In this document: piece after piece, positions 7,889 through 15,701 of the stretch
Layout: the number at the start of each line of letters is the position of its first letter
How positions within the stretch are numbered: the first letter of the stretch is position 1
Assembly: GCA_900467745.1 (NCBI GenBank)
Contig: UBQW01000012.1
Location: 1 to 59,968 of the forward strand
Direction of reading: 5' to 3'
DNA: 59,968 nt
From: Hyphomicrobiales bacterium
Lineage (GTDB): Bacteria; Pseudomonadota; Alphaproteobacteria; Rhizobiales; Rhizobiaceae
Program-made: the position numbers and the translations under genes
Notes under the pieces: model-generated
Seen by the model: only the letters and a program-made list of their open reading frames with translations
Databases searched by the model: none
What the model was told of the DNA's origin: nothing

Positions 7889-8317
7889 ATGCGATACGGC
7901 TATTGTATTTTCTGTGATGACATCCGCACCGAACTCGGCGAAAAGCTTAGCTTTATGGGGGTTTACAATGGCGTGCTGCTGTTGCCCGAATTTCCCTACA
8001 CACTCCCGAAGCTATGCGCCCAAATCAATCTGGTAACCCCCACGAACCTGCCCTATCGATCCATCGTGCTCGAGTGCTTTGCTCCGGGCGAGGACCAGCC
8101 TCTGCTCAGAGAAAATCTCGACACCGTCCAATTGGACGAGCAGGAGGAAATGAGTGTCGTGGCTGGTGAGCAGACGCCTGATGTGGTAGTTGGCGCGAGC
8201 CTAGTGTTCTCGCCATTGAGAATTCGCAGGCCGGGTTTTCTTTCCATCCGGGCGGTGATTGATGACGAACCTGTCGAAATCTCTTCTCTTCGGATTGCCA
8301 AACACCACGATCACTAG
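7889..8317 (+). CDS. DUF6941 family protein
   Basis: A 142-residue protein; ATG at 7889 chosen (MRYGYCIFCDDIRTELG) because related proteins begin this way. The sequence CDDIRTELGEKLSFMGVYNG, then LPKLCAQINLVTP and VVGASLVFSPL, fits DUF6941, a family of unknown function predicted to be beta-rich. It follows the antitoxin without a gap and ends just before the convergent small curlin gene. No catalytic motif is visible. Whether it belongs functionally to the toxin-antitoxin pair is unknown, but the tight spacing makes an operon likely. Confidence 0.7.
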   Translation: MRYGYCIFCDDIRTELGEKLSFMGVYNGVLLLPEFPYTLPKLCAQINLVTPTNLPYRSIVLECFAPGEDQPLLRENLDTVQLDEQEEMSVVAGEQTPDVVVGASLVFSPLRIRRPGFLSIRAVIDDEPVEISSLRIAKHHDH

Positions 8318-8381
8318 TCGGATCCGGTGCTCAGTTACCCTCTTCCGAAATGCGTCCGAATAAATACGCCCGGAAAGGGCA

Positions 8382-8771
8382 TCAGCGCTGCGTTGTCAGT
8401 GCCGTATTTCCCGATCCGCGCTGAACGACAATCGACTGACTATTGACGCCTTTCTGTTGGACAGACGCAGTGTTGAAGGCGCCGCTCTGCGCTACAAAGG
8501 CCAAGTTCCGTCCGCTTGCCTGATCGACCTGAGCCGTGTTGTAGCTTCCAACCTGAAGAATAAGGGCGGTGTTGCCATTACGGGACGTGGTCTTGGTCAG
8601 CCCTGAAGCAAGTTGCTTTGCGGCCAGCATCGTGTCGTCAAGCGTCATAGCAACGTCGCTATAACCTGTCGGCTGCGGCACGGAGATCGCCGAGAATAGA
8701 TCTTCGGCGGCTGCCGTTTGCGCGAAGGCTAGAACCGGCCATATTAGTGCCCAGGCTGCGTAACGTCGCAT
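8382..8771 (-). CDS. Small CsgA-type curlin
   Basis: A 129-residue secreted protein. AAAGGGAAACAGC before the ATG at 8769-8771 decides the start; the signal peptide ends near TAAAED. After a 50-residue spacer come about four curlin repeats: NGNTALILQ-VGSYNTAQVDQ, NLAFVAQSGAFNTASVQQ and IVVQRGSGNTALTTQR. The C-terminal TQR matches the end of the large curlin (TSQR). Probably a minor amyloid subunit or a second nucleator exported by the same CsgG. It is separated from the other curli genes by the forward toxin-antitoxin operon. Confidence 0.82.
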   Translation of the reverse strand: MRRYAAWALIWPVLAFAQTAAAEDLFSAISVPQPTGYSDVAMTLDDTMLAAKQLASGLTKTTSRNGNTALILQVGSYNTAQVDQASGRNLAFVAQSGAFNTASVQQKGVNSQSIVVQRGSGNTALTTQR

Positions 8772-9086
8772 GCTGTTTCCCTTTACGAAGAAGAATATGC
8801 CTCTCACAATTCTTTAGTTTGAAACTATCAAGAAATATTTAAGGAACGCGCGGCCGCCCAAGTACATATCGACCAGGCCCTGGTTGAATCGAATTTGTTT
8901 CTGGCTCTTTGAAGTAAGTACGGTAAGTCCGATGAGGTGGCCGGCACCTGCAACTAGCCACCCTACCGGTTGTCCGATCGCCGCGCTGCTGACAGAACGG
9001 TCCGGCCGTTGACCTGGGAGGTAAAGAGGTCGGACACCGTCTTCACACGTCGCCGATGTGTCGGCGACAAAGGCGTTGCCTCTAAC
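8772..9086. other. Intergenic region with an 8-bp hairpin
   Basis: Between the small curlin start and the YihY gene stop. It must hold the small curlin promoter. Near its right end, GTCGCCGA, a TGTG loop and TCGGCGAC (9049-9068) form a perfect hairpin 18 bases after the YihY stop on the reverse strand. No T-run follows, so it is at best a weak terminator. Confidence 0.4.
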
Positions 9087-10172
9087 TCATTTTGGGCAGG
9101 TTTCTTCCAAGCTTTCTTTTCCGATCGCTTCACCCAGCGTGTCTGCGACATATGCACCGCGTACGCCCATCGGTAGCGGTGGCCCCGTCGTTGTGTCCCG
9201 GCCCGTTTGATGCTCAAGCTCAGCATTGAGCTCGCCTCCAACGATCAGGATGAGGATCGATAACCAGGTCCAGACCAAAAAGCCTATCAGTGCTCCGAGC
9301 GTGCCGTAGGTCGCGTCATAGTTCGCAAAATGGGTCAGATAGAAAGAGAAGCCCAACGACATGGCAAACCAGCATGCCGTGACCAGAACAGAGCCCCAGC
9401 TGATCCACCGAAGTCGCGCGGGTTGGCGGCTGGGACCAAAACGATAAATGGCGGTTGTCGCGGTTGCGACAACTATGAACAGGATCGGCCAGCGAATAAT
9501 CAGTGCCATCTGCTCTTCGAACCTATCGAGCCAGATGTAGGAAAGGAGGATAGGAATAATTGCGACGAGACCAACCACAAGTGTCGCAGAGGCCATCGCG
9601 CAGATCGTGAATGCCAGACCGATGAGGTTTAATCGAATGAGGCCGCGCTTTTCTGTTTCATCATAGGCGACGTTCATGGCATCGAATATCGCTAAGGTCG
9701 CACTATGGGTGCTCCAGAGCGCAACTGCCAAGCCAAAAAGAAAAGTGATCCCAAGCGTAGAATTACGGCTCGCCGTTAACGTGCCAATCCGCTCGGCGAT
9801 AAGATCGAAGGCTCCGGGCGGTAGCACGCCTGCCAGCTGACGCAGATGATCTGCCATTGTCGAGGGATCGGCAACCAACCCGTAGAGCGCAACAAGTGCC
9901 GATATCGCGGGGAAGAGACCGAGTAAAAGGTAGAATGTAACGCCAGCAGCGATTAGCGTCACCCTATCCTCCGATATCTGATGAAAGACACGCCACAGAA
10001 CGTCTTTTATCCCTGTGATCGGAATTGCTTCAGGCACCTCGGCGTTGCGACCATGAGGATCGTCTTCGGCCGAAAGTGTCCGCACGATCGGTTTGGTCTT
10101 TTGTCTCATCGCGAGAGAAATGCCGATAGCGGTCAGAAAAATCGCTGTTGTTACTACACTTTGCCGCCGCAT
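9087..10172 (-). CDS. YihY/virulence factor BrkB family membrane protein
   Basis: A 361-residue inner-membrane protein. GGAGGGAAGAA before the ATG at 10170-10172 fixes the start. A short N-terminal hydrophobic stretch is followed by a linker and then the BrkB domain with about six membrane spans: TLIAAGVTFYLLLGLFPAIS, LGITFLFGLAVALWS, LIGLAFTICAMASATLVVGL, IIRWPILFIVVATATTAIY, FAMSLGFSFYLTHF and LIGFLVWTWLSILILIVGGE. The conserved WSTHSATLAIFDAMNVAYDE is typical. The family was once misnamed ribonuclease BN; its real function is unknown, perhaps transport. The C-terminus is cytosolic and polar. Confidence 0.88.
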   Translation of the reverse strand: MRRQSVVTTAIFLTAIGISLAMRQKTKPIVRTLSAEDDPHGRNAEVPEAIPITGIKDVLWRVFHQISEDRVTLIAAGVTFYLLLGLFPAISALVALYGLVADPSTMADHLRQLAGVLPPGAFDLIAERIGTLTASRNSTLGITFLFGLAVALWSTHSATLAIFDAMNVAYDETEKRGLIRLNLIGLAFTICAMASATLVVGLVAIIPILLSYIWLDRFEEQMALIIRWPILFIVVATATTAIYRFGPSRQPARLRWISWGSVLVTACWFAMSLGFSFYLTHFANYDATYGTLGALIGFLVWTWLSILILIVGGELNAELEHQTGRDTTTGPPLPMGVRGAYVADTLGEAIGKESLEETCPK

Positions 10173-10267
10173 TTCTTCCCTCCGATCGGCCTCTACCAAA
10201 TGGAAAAAACGCCGGAGACCGAGAAAAGATGCATGGGTGGTGGTTTGGAAAAGAAACTTGCTAACGG

Positions 10268-10510
10268 TTAGGTGGGCCTTATGAGGTTACAAAACCTGAA
10301 GCCGACAATGCTGGAAGCAATCTCGGAAATTCGCGCCAAGCTACCCGTTGGCGCCTCTCCTTCGAGCACGATTACTCCGCAGTCATCGGTGACCGTAATG
10401 CGGGCGTCTGCCAAATCCGACGCATAGGCCAGTGCAGAAGAGAGGCTCGACGATAAGCCGGTAAGGCATGCGCGCGAGGTTACAAGGTCGATTGATTGGG
10501 ACTGAAACAT
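10268..10510 (-). CDS. Small BON-like domain protein
   Basis: An 80-residue cytosolic protein with AAAGGAAATCGTC before its ATG. The middle, DARITVTDDCGVIVLEGEAP, followed by a helix (SLARISEIASSIVG), has the strand-helix pattern of a BON domain, a fold that binds phospholipids or glycans in stress proteins such as OsmY. It is half of a normal double-BON protein and has no signal peptide, so it would act in the cytosol. Divergent from the VOC gene at 10634. Confidence 0.6.
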   Translation of the reverse strand: MFQSQSIDLVTSRACLTGLSSSLSSALAYASDLADARITVTDDCGVIVLEGEAPTGSLARISEIASSIVGFRFCNLIRPT

Positions 10511-10633
10511 GACGATTTCCTTTGCAATATAGAAACGTCATTCATCGAGATTTGTTCATCTGCCGTTCATCTTATTTGCAGCCAGATGGCTCATCGTAAA
10601 TCGCGTTGCCTTTTGAGAAGAGGATTGGTCGGA

Positions 10634-10993
10634 ATGACGGTTTTGCGTGTCATTGCAAATATCGCAGTGACTGACCCTCAACTTGCTCGGCCGTTCTACG
10701 AAGAGTTGCTCGGGTTGCACGTTGCCATGGATCACGGTTGGATAAGAACGCTTTCGACGCAAGCGACAATGGAGCCACAGCTCAGTTTCGCGAGCCAAGG
10801 AGGTTCCGGTGCCAAAGTGCCAGACCTCTCGATCGAGGTCGACAATCTTGAGGACGTATATCGCAGAGCGGAAGAGGCAGGCTATTCTATCGTCTACCCA
10901 CTGACGGATGAGCCATGGGGCGTGCGCAGGTCATTTGTCCGCGATCCCTTCGGCAAAATCGTGAACATTTTGGCGCATACCAAACCCTCGTGA
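10634..10993 (+). CDS. VOC/glyoxalase family protein
   Basis: A 119-residue single-module VOC protein. I chose the ATG at 10634 (MTVLRVIANIAVTDPQ), since the fold begins there. The sequence shows the beta-alpha-beta-beta-beta pattern: IANIAVTDPQLARPFYEELLG, then LSIEVDNLEDVYRRAEEAG, then RSFVRDPFGKIVNIL. The DPFGKIVNI end strand is typical of glyoxalase/bleomycin-resistance proteins that bind a metal and a small substrate. The substrate cannot be told from sequence. A rho-independent terminator follows at 11093. Confidence 0.82.
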   Translation: MTVLRVIANIAVTDPQLARPFYEELLGLHVAMDHGWIRTLSTQATMEPQLSFASQGGSGAKVPDLSIEVDNLEDVYRRAEEAGYSIVYPLTDEPWGVRRSFVRDPFGKIVNILAHTKPS

Positions 10994-11092
10994 GCGAATG
11001 TCTGGAGTTGGAACCTTTTCAGCACCTGCAGGCTTCCTGTCTGATCGCACGCCAACTTCGCCTGTCCCTTTCAGGCCGCGATCATGTAAGAG

Positions 11093-11124
11093 ACCCTCGC
11101 GCCGCCCTCGCGGGGGTTTCCTTT
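11093..11124 (+). terminator. Rho-independent terminator after the VOC gene
   Basis: ACCCTCGCG, a seven-base loop and CGCGGGGGT form a 9-bp stem (one G-T pair), followed by TTCCTTTT. It lies 100 bases after the VOC stop. The remaining stretch to 11373 holds no gene; it has two short hairpins, GCGAGAC/GTCTCGC at 11252-11271 and AGAACCG/CGGTTCT at 11284-11299. Confidence 0.7.
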
Positions 11125-11373
11125 TACCGCTCGTCGGAGACCGGCTTGAGACAGCTCTGGGCGTAGTCAGTTACGCGGCGCCAACGCCGGCGGTGACCTC
11201 CTGAAAACAACGGGATCGCCCGCGCGACTGCCGAGGATAAGTGCTTTACCGGCGAGACAAAGACGTCTCGCTTGAGCGCTGCCAGAACCGAACGGTTCTT
11301 CCCCAACGCTGATCAGAAACATCTCCGCTGGACCACGTAGTGCGTACCGGTGAAGACTGCCCTCAATCGTCGA

Positions 11374-11985
11374 TCACTTTTCACCTGGATACTGCTTCTC
11401 TTGAAGCAGGTGCGCGAGATGGACAGTGTTTCGGACCAGCATGTCGACGGCGTTCGTCACAACTTCCGGAACCTCCTCGAGGTCGACAAATTCTTTGCTC
11501 CCCATTGCTTCTCCCACCCAGTAGGAAACTGCATTGGCCGGGATGGTGAAGCCGACGTCGTTCAATGCCTGATAGATCTCCGCCGAGACATGATGGGCGC
11601 CGTCCTCGTTGCCGACGACTGCTACGGCTGCCACTTTGCCATAGGATACCATCCGTCCTTCTTCGTCGGTTTCCTCCAGAAAGGCATCCATCCGTTCCAG
11701 AGCGCGTTTCGCGACCGAAGATGGTTGTCCGAGCCAGATCGGAGTTCCCACAATGAGAATATTCGCTTCGAGAACCGCCTTTCGAATGTCTGGCCATGCA
11801 TCCCCTGCCCCTTCGTCAGACGTCACGCCAGGTTTGATATTATGGTCCGCTAGCCGGATCGTATCGACCTCCACAAGCTTTTCGCGAAGCCCTTCCATGA
11901 TCAGATCGAGCATTCGGTCCGTGGATGAAGGCTGGCCGCCGCTGGACTTCAGGGTTCCGTTCAGTGCAATCGCCTTGAGTATCAT
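11374..11985 (-). CDS. Flavodoxin-like NAD(P)H-dependent FMN reductase
   Basis: A 203-residue protein of the flavodoxin/NADPH-dependent FMN reductase fold. The N-terminus LKAIALNGTLKSSGGQPSST carries the FMN-phosphate loop; ILIVGTPIWLGQPSSVAKR and VAAVAVVGNEDGAHHVSAEI are the next flavin-binding elements. No signal or membrane segment. Likely reduces quinones, FMN or another small acceptor with NAD(P)H. It is the last gene of a likely three-gene reverse operon (12792 to 11374, gaps of 32 and 13 bases) that begins with a GGAAC-type stress promoter, so it is probably a stress-induced reductase. Confidence 0.82.
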   Translation of the reverse strand: MILKAIALNGTLKSSGGQPSSTDRMLDLIMEGLREKLVEVDTIRLADHNIKPGVTSDEGAGDAWPDIRKAVLEANILIVGTPIWLGQPSSVAKRALERMDAFLEETDEEGRMVSYGKVAAVAVVGNEDGAHHVSAEIYQALNDVGFTIPANAVSYWVGEAMGSKEFVDLEEVPEVVTNAVDMLVRNTVHLAHLLQEKQYPGEK

Positions 11986-11998
11986 TGGGTCATCCCCT

Positions 11999-12463
11999 CT
12001 ATCTTTTGCGCCGAGCCGATCGCCCTAGGTCGTCGCGAGACACTCCGAAGTGGTCAAGCACTAAGTCGACATTGCGTTTGTTGGATTTGAAGTACGCGTC
12101 AAAAAGGTCGCCCAGCAAGGGAACTGCGCCTCCCACGAAGTCGATACCGACATTTGTAAGCATTCTTGCAAGCTTGTCCTTTGGAAGGCCCAAGCGGCGG
12201 GCCTCGTTGACCAAATAGAGGCCGATCAACGTGCCAGCAGCGTCACCTATTCCCGGGACTAGGCCGAGCACTGAGTCCGCGCCGAGGCGAAAGCGCGTCA
12301 GCGGGATGCCGACAGCCGTATCCATGAGCGCTGCAATCGAGGAAAGCCGTCTCAGACGACGGATATCATCGGCGCCTATGCCCTTCTCAACCCTCGGCTG
12401 CTCGGGGGTCTCTTGGTAGCGTTTCGAACTCCGGCCGTTTCGAAACTGAGCGGTTGTTGCCAT
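11999..12463 (-). CDS. DUF4112 domain protein
   Basis: A 154-residue protein with a polar N-terminal 40 residues followed by the DUF4112 core: LMDTAVGIPLTRFRLGADSVLGLVPGIGDAAGTLIG and GIDFVGGAVPLLGDLFDAYFKSNKRN, written here in pieces of one continuous domain. The two Gly/Pro-rich hydrophobic segments could be membrane-associated hairpins. The function of DUF4112 is unknown; members are frequent near stress genes in alphaproteobacteria. Middle gene of the operon running from 12792 to 11374. Confidence 0.85.
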   Translation of the reverse strand: MATTAQFRNGRSSKRYQETPEQPRVEKGIGADDIRRLRRLSSIAALMDTAVGIPLTRFRLGADSVLGLVPGIGDAAGTLIGLYLVNEARRLGLPKDKLARMLTNVGIDFVGGAVPLLGDLFDAYFKSNKRNVDLVLDHFGVSRDDLGRSARRKR

Positions 12464-12495
12464 CGAGCACCTCGTCCTACTGCGGTTGCCAGTGC

Positions 12496-12792
12496 TCAGT
12501 CGGCGCGTATATGCGAGCCAGGCGTGGCATTGGGGATAGGCTCCGCGTCCGAGTGGATGTCTCCCGGTGTCAAGCCGTCACCCTGTCGCGCCGTTTCTAC
12601 CGTCTGGTCGGCGCTGTCGAACGCTGCGAGCTGAACCATGATCTCTTTCGCGCGAAGCACTGCATGGTCGCCGTCAAGGCTTCCGTTGCCGCCAGCCATC
12701 GTGACGGAGACCAGCTCACTGCCTTCGCCTTTGAACTCTACCGTGACCGTTCCATTCGCGGAATTGATGACGTGTGTATCGAGAACCTGCAT
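12496..12792 (-). CDS. Small stress-associated hypothetical protein, copy A
   Basis: A 98-residue protein with GGAGGTAACGCA before the ATG. I do not know the family. It begins MQVLDTHVINSANGTVTVEF and contains FKGEGSELVSVTMAGG, a strand-rich first half, then DGDHAVLRAKEIMVQLAAFD, a helix, and an acidic tail ending PGSHIRAD. A clear paralogue lies at 37956-38246, sharing the start, the helix and the exact SHIRAD end. Both have a GGAAC-N16-CATT promoter at nearly the same distance. First gene of the operon with DUF4112 and the flavodoxin-like reductase. Confidence 0.75.
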   Translation of the reverse strand: MQVLDTHVINSANGTVTVEFKGEGSELVSVTMAGGNGSLDGDHAVLRAKEIMVQLAAFDSADQTVETARQGDGLTPGDIHSDAEPIPNATPGSHIRAD

Positions 12793-12821
12793 TGCGTTAC
12801 CTCCACTTGGTGTCGAAGGAC

Positions 12822-12846
12822 AATGCGGATTGGTCGAGTGGGTTCC
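12822..12846 (-). promoter_or_regulatory. EcfG/RpoE2-type stress promoter candidate
   Basis: Reverse strand: GGAAC, 16 bases, CATT, followed by G. It lies 30 bases upstream of the copy A start codon. The same arrangement stands in front of the paralogue at 38276-38300. Fits the alphaproteobacterial general-stress consensus (GGAAC, about 18 bases, TT). Confidence 0.6.
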
Positions 12847-12900
12847 GAGGATTTGAGCTTTTAACCGTCAAGCCAGTGAGCGGGCAGCGATGATTGGCTA

Positions 12901-12930
12901 TTGACGCATCTAATTCGGTCACTACATTAT
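12901..12930 (+). promoter_or_regulatory. Sigma70-like promoter candidate for an sRNA
   Basis: TTGACG, 18 bases, CATTAT. No coding sequence follows on this strand before the terminator at 13000-13033, so it would drive a short non-coding transcript. Confidence 0.4.
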
Positions 12931-12936
12931 CTAGCA

Positions 12937-13033
12937 GAATTCGTCTCTAGTCTTTGACCACGGATGTACTGGCATCGATTATTGAGGCGCATGAAGGAAG
13001 GTCGGCACCGGGAGGTTCCGGCCTTTTTCTTTT
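12937..13033 (+). ncRNA. Putative intergenic small RNA, about 97 nt
   Basis: Between two genes at 12792 and 13155 there is a promoter-like pair (12901-12930) and then a strong intrinsic terminator, with no open reading frame between them. The predicted RNA starts about seven bases after the -10 and ends in the T-run near 13033. I do not recognise it as a known family. The start is an estimate. Confidence 0.45.
13000..13033 (+). terminator. Orphan rho-independent terminator
   Basis: GGTCGG-C-ACC, a GGGA loop and GGT-T-CCGGCC form a 10-position stem with one internal mismatch, followed by TTTTTCTTTT. No gene ends upstream on this strand for more than 1.8 kb, so it most likely ends a small RNA. 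Confidence 0.75.
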
Positions 13034-13154
13034 CCAACGTCAAATATCACAGACACCTCATATCGCTCGCAGCCGCACACGTGGCGAAATGAGTGCCGGC
13101 AACGGATGAACCAATCCATGACTCCGGCGTTTCGAAAAAAACACGGAGTACGTC

Positions 13155-13589
13155 ATGCTATACGAACGACCATTACGCGCAAATGAAATGCCAGACAGGG
13201 GTCATGCCATTGCGCTTGCGGCCGCCAACGATGCGGTATCCGAATACGTGCGGTTCGTTCGTGACAATGACGTCGGCAACGATCTTATCGATGAGATCGA
13301 ACTTCCTCTTCCCAAACCCATTTTGGTAGAGGCATTCACACGTGTCATCGCTGCCGAGTGCCGACCTGATATTCGGGCATTGCTTGTGAAGGCTGGACTG
13401 ACCTTGAGCCAATATCATGTGGGGCTGGGTGAACGCATCAAGGTGAGGCCGATCTACGCCGACGCACGACGCCAGCCGTCAAACCCTTCTCTCGCGCGGA
13501 AGTTTGCGTGCAGCTTTCTTTTGACTGCAACCGAGCGGATGCGACTGACTGAAATCTATCAGGAAGCTTTGAAGCGCGGACGTCACTGA
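13155..13589 (+). CDS. Hypothetical stress-associated protein, copy B
   Basis: A 144-residue cytosolic protein with GGAG eight bases before the ATG. Family unknown to me. A mostly helical protein: ALAAANDAVSEYVRFVRDND, VGNDLIDEIELPLPKPILVE, ECRPDIRALLVKAGLTL and then SQYHVGLGERIKVRPI. A paralogue lies at 40606-41040 and aligns without gaps from the first residue through KVRPI. Neighbouring copy A (12496) also has a distant paralogue, so the two were probably duplicated together. Function unknown. Confidence 0.72.
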   Translation: MLYERPLRANEMPDRGHAIALAAANDAVSEYVRFVRDNDVGNDLIDEIELPLPKPILVEAFTRVIAAECRPDIRALLVKAGLTLSQYHVGLGERIKVRPIYADARRQPSNPSLARKFACSFLLTATERMRLTEIYQEALKRGRH

Positions 13590-13863
13590 GCACGACGAAA
13601 GTCCACTTCGCGTTCCAGATCGCCCTCGTGCAACGCTTTGGTGGCGCGCAAAGAATACGGTTGTTCTCGGAGATCGGGACTGTGCCGCGGTTGCTGGCCT
13701 GGACGATCAGCCGTTCCTAGTTCCTGTTCAGTTGCGTGTAGAGCCTTGCCAACATCGGCCCTGCCAATTGCTTGCATGATGTAGCACTCACCATTCCCAC
13801 CAGCCTGCTGATCCGGTTCAATCACGGAGATCAGACAAAGAGTAAGTTTGGTGCGCAAAACTC

Positions 13864-14247
13864 TCAAGCAGCGGTTTCAGGGTAGTCACGAGAAAACTCA
13901 CGCGCAGCCATGAGGATCGGCATTAAACCGCAACCAGCAGCGGAAAGACTATATTCGACGCGGGGCGGCTGCTCGCTGAAGTCGCGCCTCACAATCAGAC
14001 CGTCATTTTCCAGTTCTCGGAGATGCTGCGTCAGCATTTTCTGGGAGATGCCAGGCATGTCTCGCATAAATTGTGATGCCCTCATTGATGGATCGGCAAA
14101 GAGGCGGAAAAGAATGGGTAGCTTCCAGCGACCTCTGACCATTCGAAGCACTCTGGCAACATGTGCAACCGATCCATTAGGGCCGAGACAAGCCGCTCTT
14201 GGTTCTCGGTCGACAGGCACTTTAAAGTGCGTAATTGCGTCGTTCAT
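13864..14247 (-). CDS. HxlR-family winged-helix transcriptional regulator
   Basis: A 127-residue regulator of normal HxlR length. Residues 35-110 form the domain: VRGRWKLPILFRLFADPSMR, ISQKMLTQHLRELENDGLIV (recognition helix) and the wing RRDFSEQPPRVEYSLS. One cysteine (Cys20) lies before the domain; in several HxlR proteins such a residue senses electrophiles or oxidants. It is divergent from the SDR gene with a 47-base gap, the usual arrangement in which the regulator controls the neighbour and itself. Confidence 0.92.
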   Translation of the reverse strand: MNDAITHFKVPVDREPRAACLGPNGSVAHVARVLRMVRGRWKLPILFRLFADPSMRASQFMRDMPGISQKMLTQHLRELENDGLIVRRDFSEQPPRVEYSLSAAGCGLMPILMAAREFSRDYPETAA

Positions 14248-14294
14248 CGTCTTGTCCCCTTATCGGTGCAACGCACTAACATGGGAATTGCCAG

Positions 14295-15104
14295 GTGGAT
14301 TTGAAACTTGATGATAAAATTGCGCTTGTCACAGGCAGCAGTAGGGGTATCGGCGAAGGAATAGCCAGAGGCTTGGCGCGTGAAGGCGCGATCGTCGTTG
14401 TCCACGGCCGCAGCAAGACGAATACGGAGGAAGTTGCCCACGATATCGTCACCAAAGGTGGGCGTGCCTACACGGTCTTTGGCGACTTGACCAAGGATGA
14501 TGAGGTGCAAAGGCTCACTGACGATGCGCAGACCTTTGGCAAACCAGTCCAAATCTTGATCAACAACGCAGGCGGCTCCGGCGAAGCAGAAGATTGGACG
14601 AACACGCGACCGGAGACGTGGGCATCCGGTTACGACCGGAACGTGCTTGCGGCGGTAAGGGTGACCACTCGTGTGCTGCCAGGTATGCGGGCTGCCAAAT
14701 GGGGAAGGATCATCAATATCTCCAGCATGGCGGCAATGATCGCTCCTGCGAAACGGCCTGATTATAGCGCCGCCAAGGCTGCAATGATTGCGATGACCGC
14801 CTCACTAGCGAAGGAAGTTGCGATGGACGGCATTACTGCGAACACGGTATCGCCAGGAACTATCCATAGCGACAGGCTGGACGAAGGCTTCCGCAGGGTT
14901 GCCGCTGGGCAGGGCCTTGCATTCGAAGCACCATGGGCTGACATCGAGAAAGCCGTGTTGCCGATGTTTGCCCAAGTGCCAATGGGAAGGGTTGGAACGC
15001 TTGAGGAAGTTGCCGATGCCATTGCTTTCCTAGTAAGCCCGAGCGCCAGCTATATCACCGGCGCAAACCTAAGGCTCGACGGCGGCATGTGGCCCGGACT
15101 TTAA
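14295..15104 (+). CDS. SDR-family oxidoreductase
   Basis: A 269-residue classical short-chain dehydrogenase starting with GTG at 14295. The NAD(P) loop is VTGSSRGIGEGIA (about residues 12-24), NNAG follows near residue 92, and the active site is ISSMAAM with YSAAKAAM (Ser, Tyr-x3-Lys). The C-terminal YITGANLRLDGGMWPGL is typical. An Arg after the loop (HGRSKTN) suggests preference for NADPH. Substrate unknown. Divergent from and probably regulated by the HxlR protein. It is followed by an AT-rich hairpin at 15101-15119. Confidence 0.92.
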   Translation: MDLKLDDKIALVTGSSRGIGEGIARGLAREGAIVVVHGRSKTNTEEVAHDIVTKGGRAYTVFGDLTKDDEVQRLTDDAQTFGKPVQILINNAGGSGEAEDWTNTRPETWASGYDRNVLAAVRVTTRVLPGMRAAKWGRIINISSMAAMIAPAKRPDYSAAKAAMIAMTASLAKEVAMDGITANTVSPGTIHSDRLDEGFRRVAAGQGLAFEAPWADIEKAVLPMFAQVPMGRVGTLEEVADAIAFLVSPSASYITGANLRLDGGMWPGL

Positions 15105-15119
15105 ACCTGCTTGGTTTAA
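15101..15119 (+). terminator. Hairpin at the end of the SDR gene
   Basis: TTAAACC, a five-base loop and GGTTTAA, overlapping the stop codon of the SDR gene. Perfect 7-bp stem but AT-rich and without a T-run, so termination would be weak. Confidence 0.35.
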
Positions 15120-15260
15120 GCTTTGCGCGCTGAAGCAGACTTTAACCGTCTGTTTGCTCCGGCAGTTCCATTGCATCAGCTCGCCGATCTGACGTTCCTT
15201 ATGGGGATTTAAGATGGAGGCGAGGTGAAAGTCCGGTGAGCCAGGGGCTCGACTCTATTG

Positions 15261-15446
15261 CTAATGCCGCTTCGCAGGAAGCTCGGAATCGTCCCATCCG
15301 CGATCTCGGCAGAATTGCTCACCGGCTCGGACGGCAGCCTTCTGGCTCTCAAAAGGTCCAATCATCTTTACCGTGTTGCGGAAACTTACAACCATTGTGC
15401 GTTCGACGTGGTCGAACACGAGTTGCATTCCATCCTCATACGGCAT
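15261..15446 (-). CDS. Small hypothetical protein under a stress promoter
   Basis: A 61-residue cytosolic protein beginning MPYEDGMQLVFDHVERTMVV. A second ATG six codons later (15428) has the better ribosome site (GAGGATGG), so the true start may be there. The chain has a strand-rich start (MVVSFRNTVKMIGPF) and a helix (QKAAVRAGEQFCRDRGW), the pattern of a small double-stranded-RNA- or DUF-like alpha/beta unit, but I do not recognise it. A perfect GGAAC-N16-CGTT promoter lies 33 bases upstream, which supports that the gene is real and stress-induced. Confidence 0.55.
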   Translation of the reverse strand: MPYEDGMQLVFDHVERTMVVSFRNTVKMIGPFESQKAAVRAGEQFCRDRGWDDSELPAKRH

Positions 15447-15478
15447 TTCGGCACGACCCTCTTGTGTGACCGCCCTAT

Positions 15479-15503
15479 AACGGTGCGCCGCCAACAAGGT
15501 TCC
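15479..15503 (-). promoter_or_regulatory. EcfG/RpoE2-type stress promoter, full consensus
   Basis: Reverse strand: GGAAC, 16 bases, CGTT. The spacing and both elements match the alphaproteobacterial general-stress consensus exactly. It points at the small gene starting at 15446 (or 15428). Confidence 0.75.
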
Positions 15504-15701
15504 CAGAAAAATAGTACTATTTACGGGAGTTTCAAAAAAGCGCCCTTCACGCAGGCGACATTGGGCGCCAGGGTTGGATGCTTGCGGCGACTTGAACTTC
15601 GTCGGTAGGCCCACGGTCGGTACCGAAACTCTAATGGGCCCCTTAACAGGGTCTACCGTCTTGGGGTACAAATCGAAGGTGGACGGCATATCGGGAAAAA
15701 G

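Noticed and set aside
13583..13867. Reverse open frame after the HxlR gene
   Set aside because: Starts at TTG inside the HxlR stop, overlaps the end of copy B, and resembles nothing known to me.
15211..15260. GGTGAAAGTCCGGT motif resembling group II intron or riboswitch ends
   Set aside because: No other intron domain, reverse transcriptase or conserved riboswitch core is found around it.
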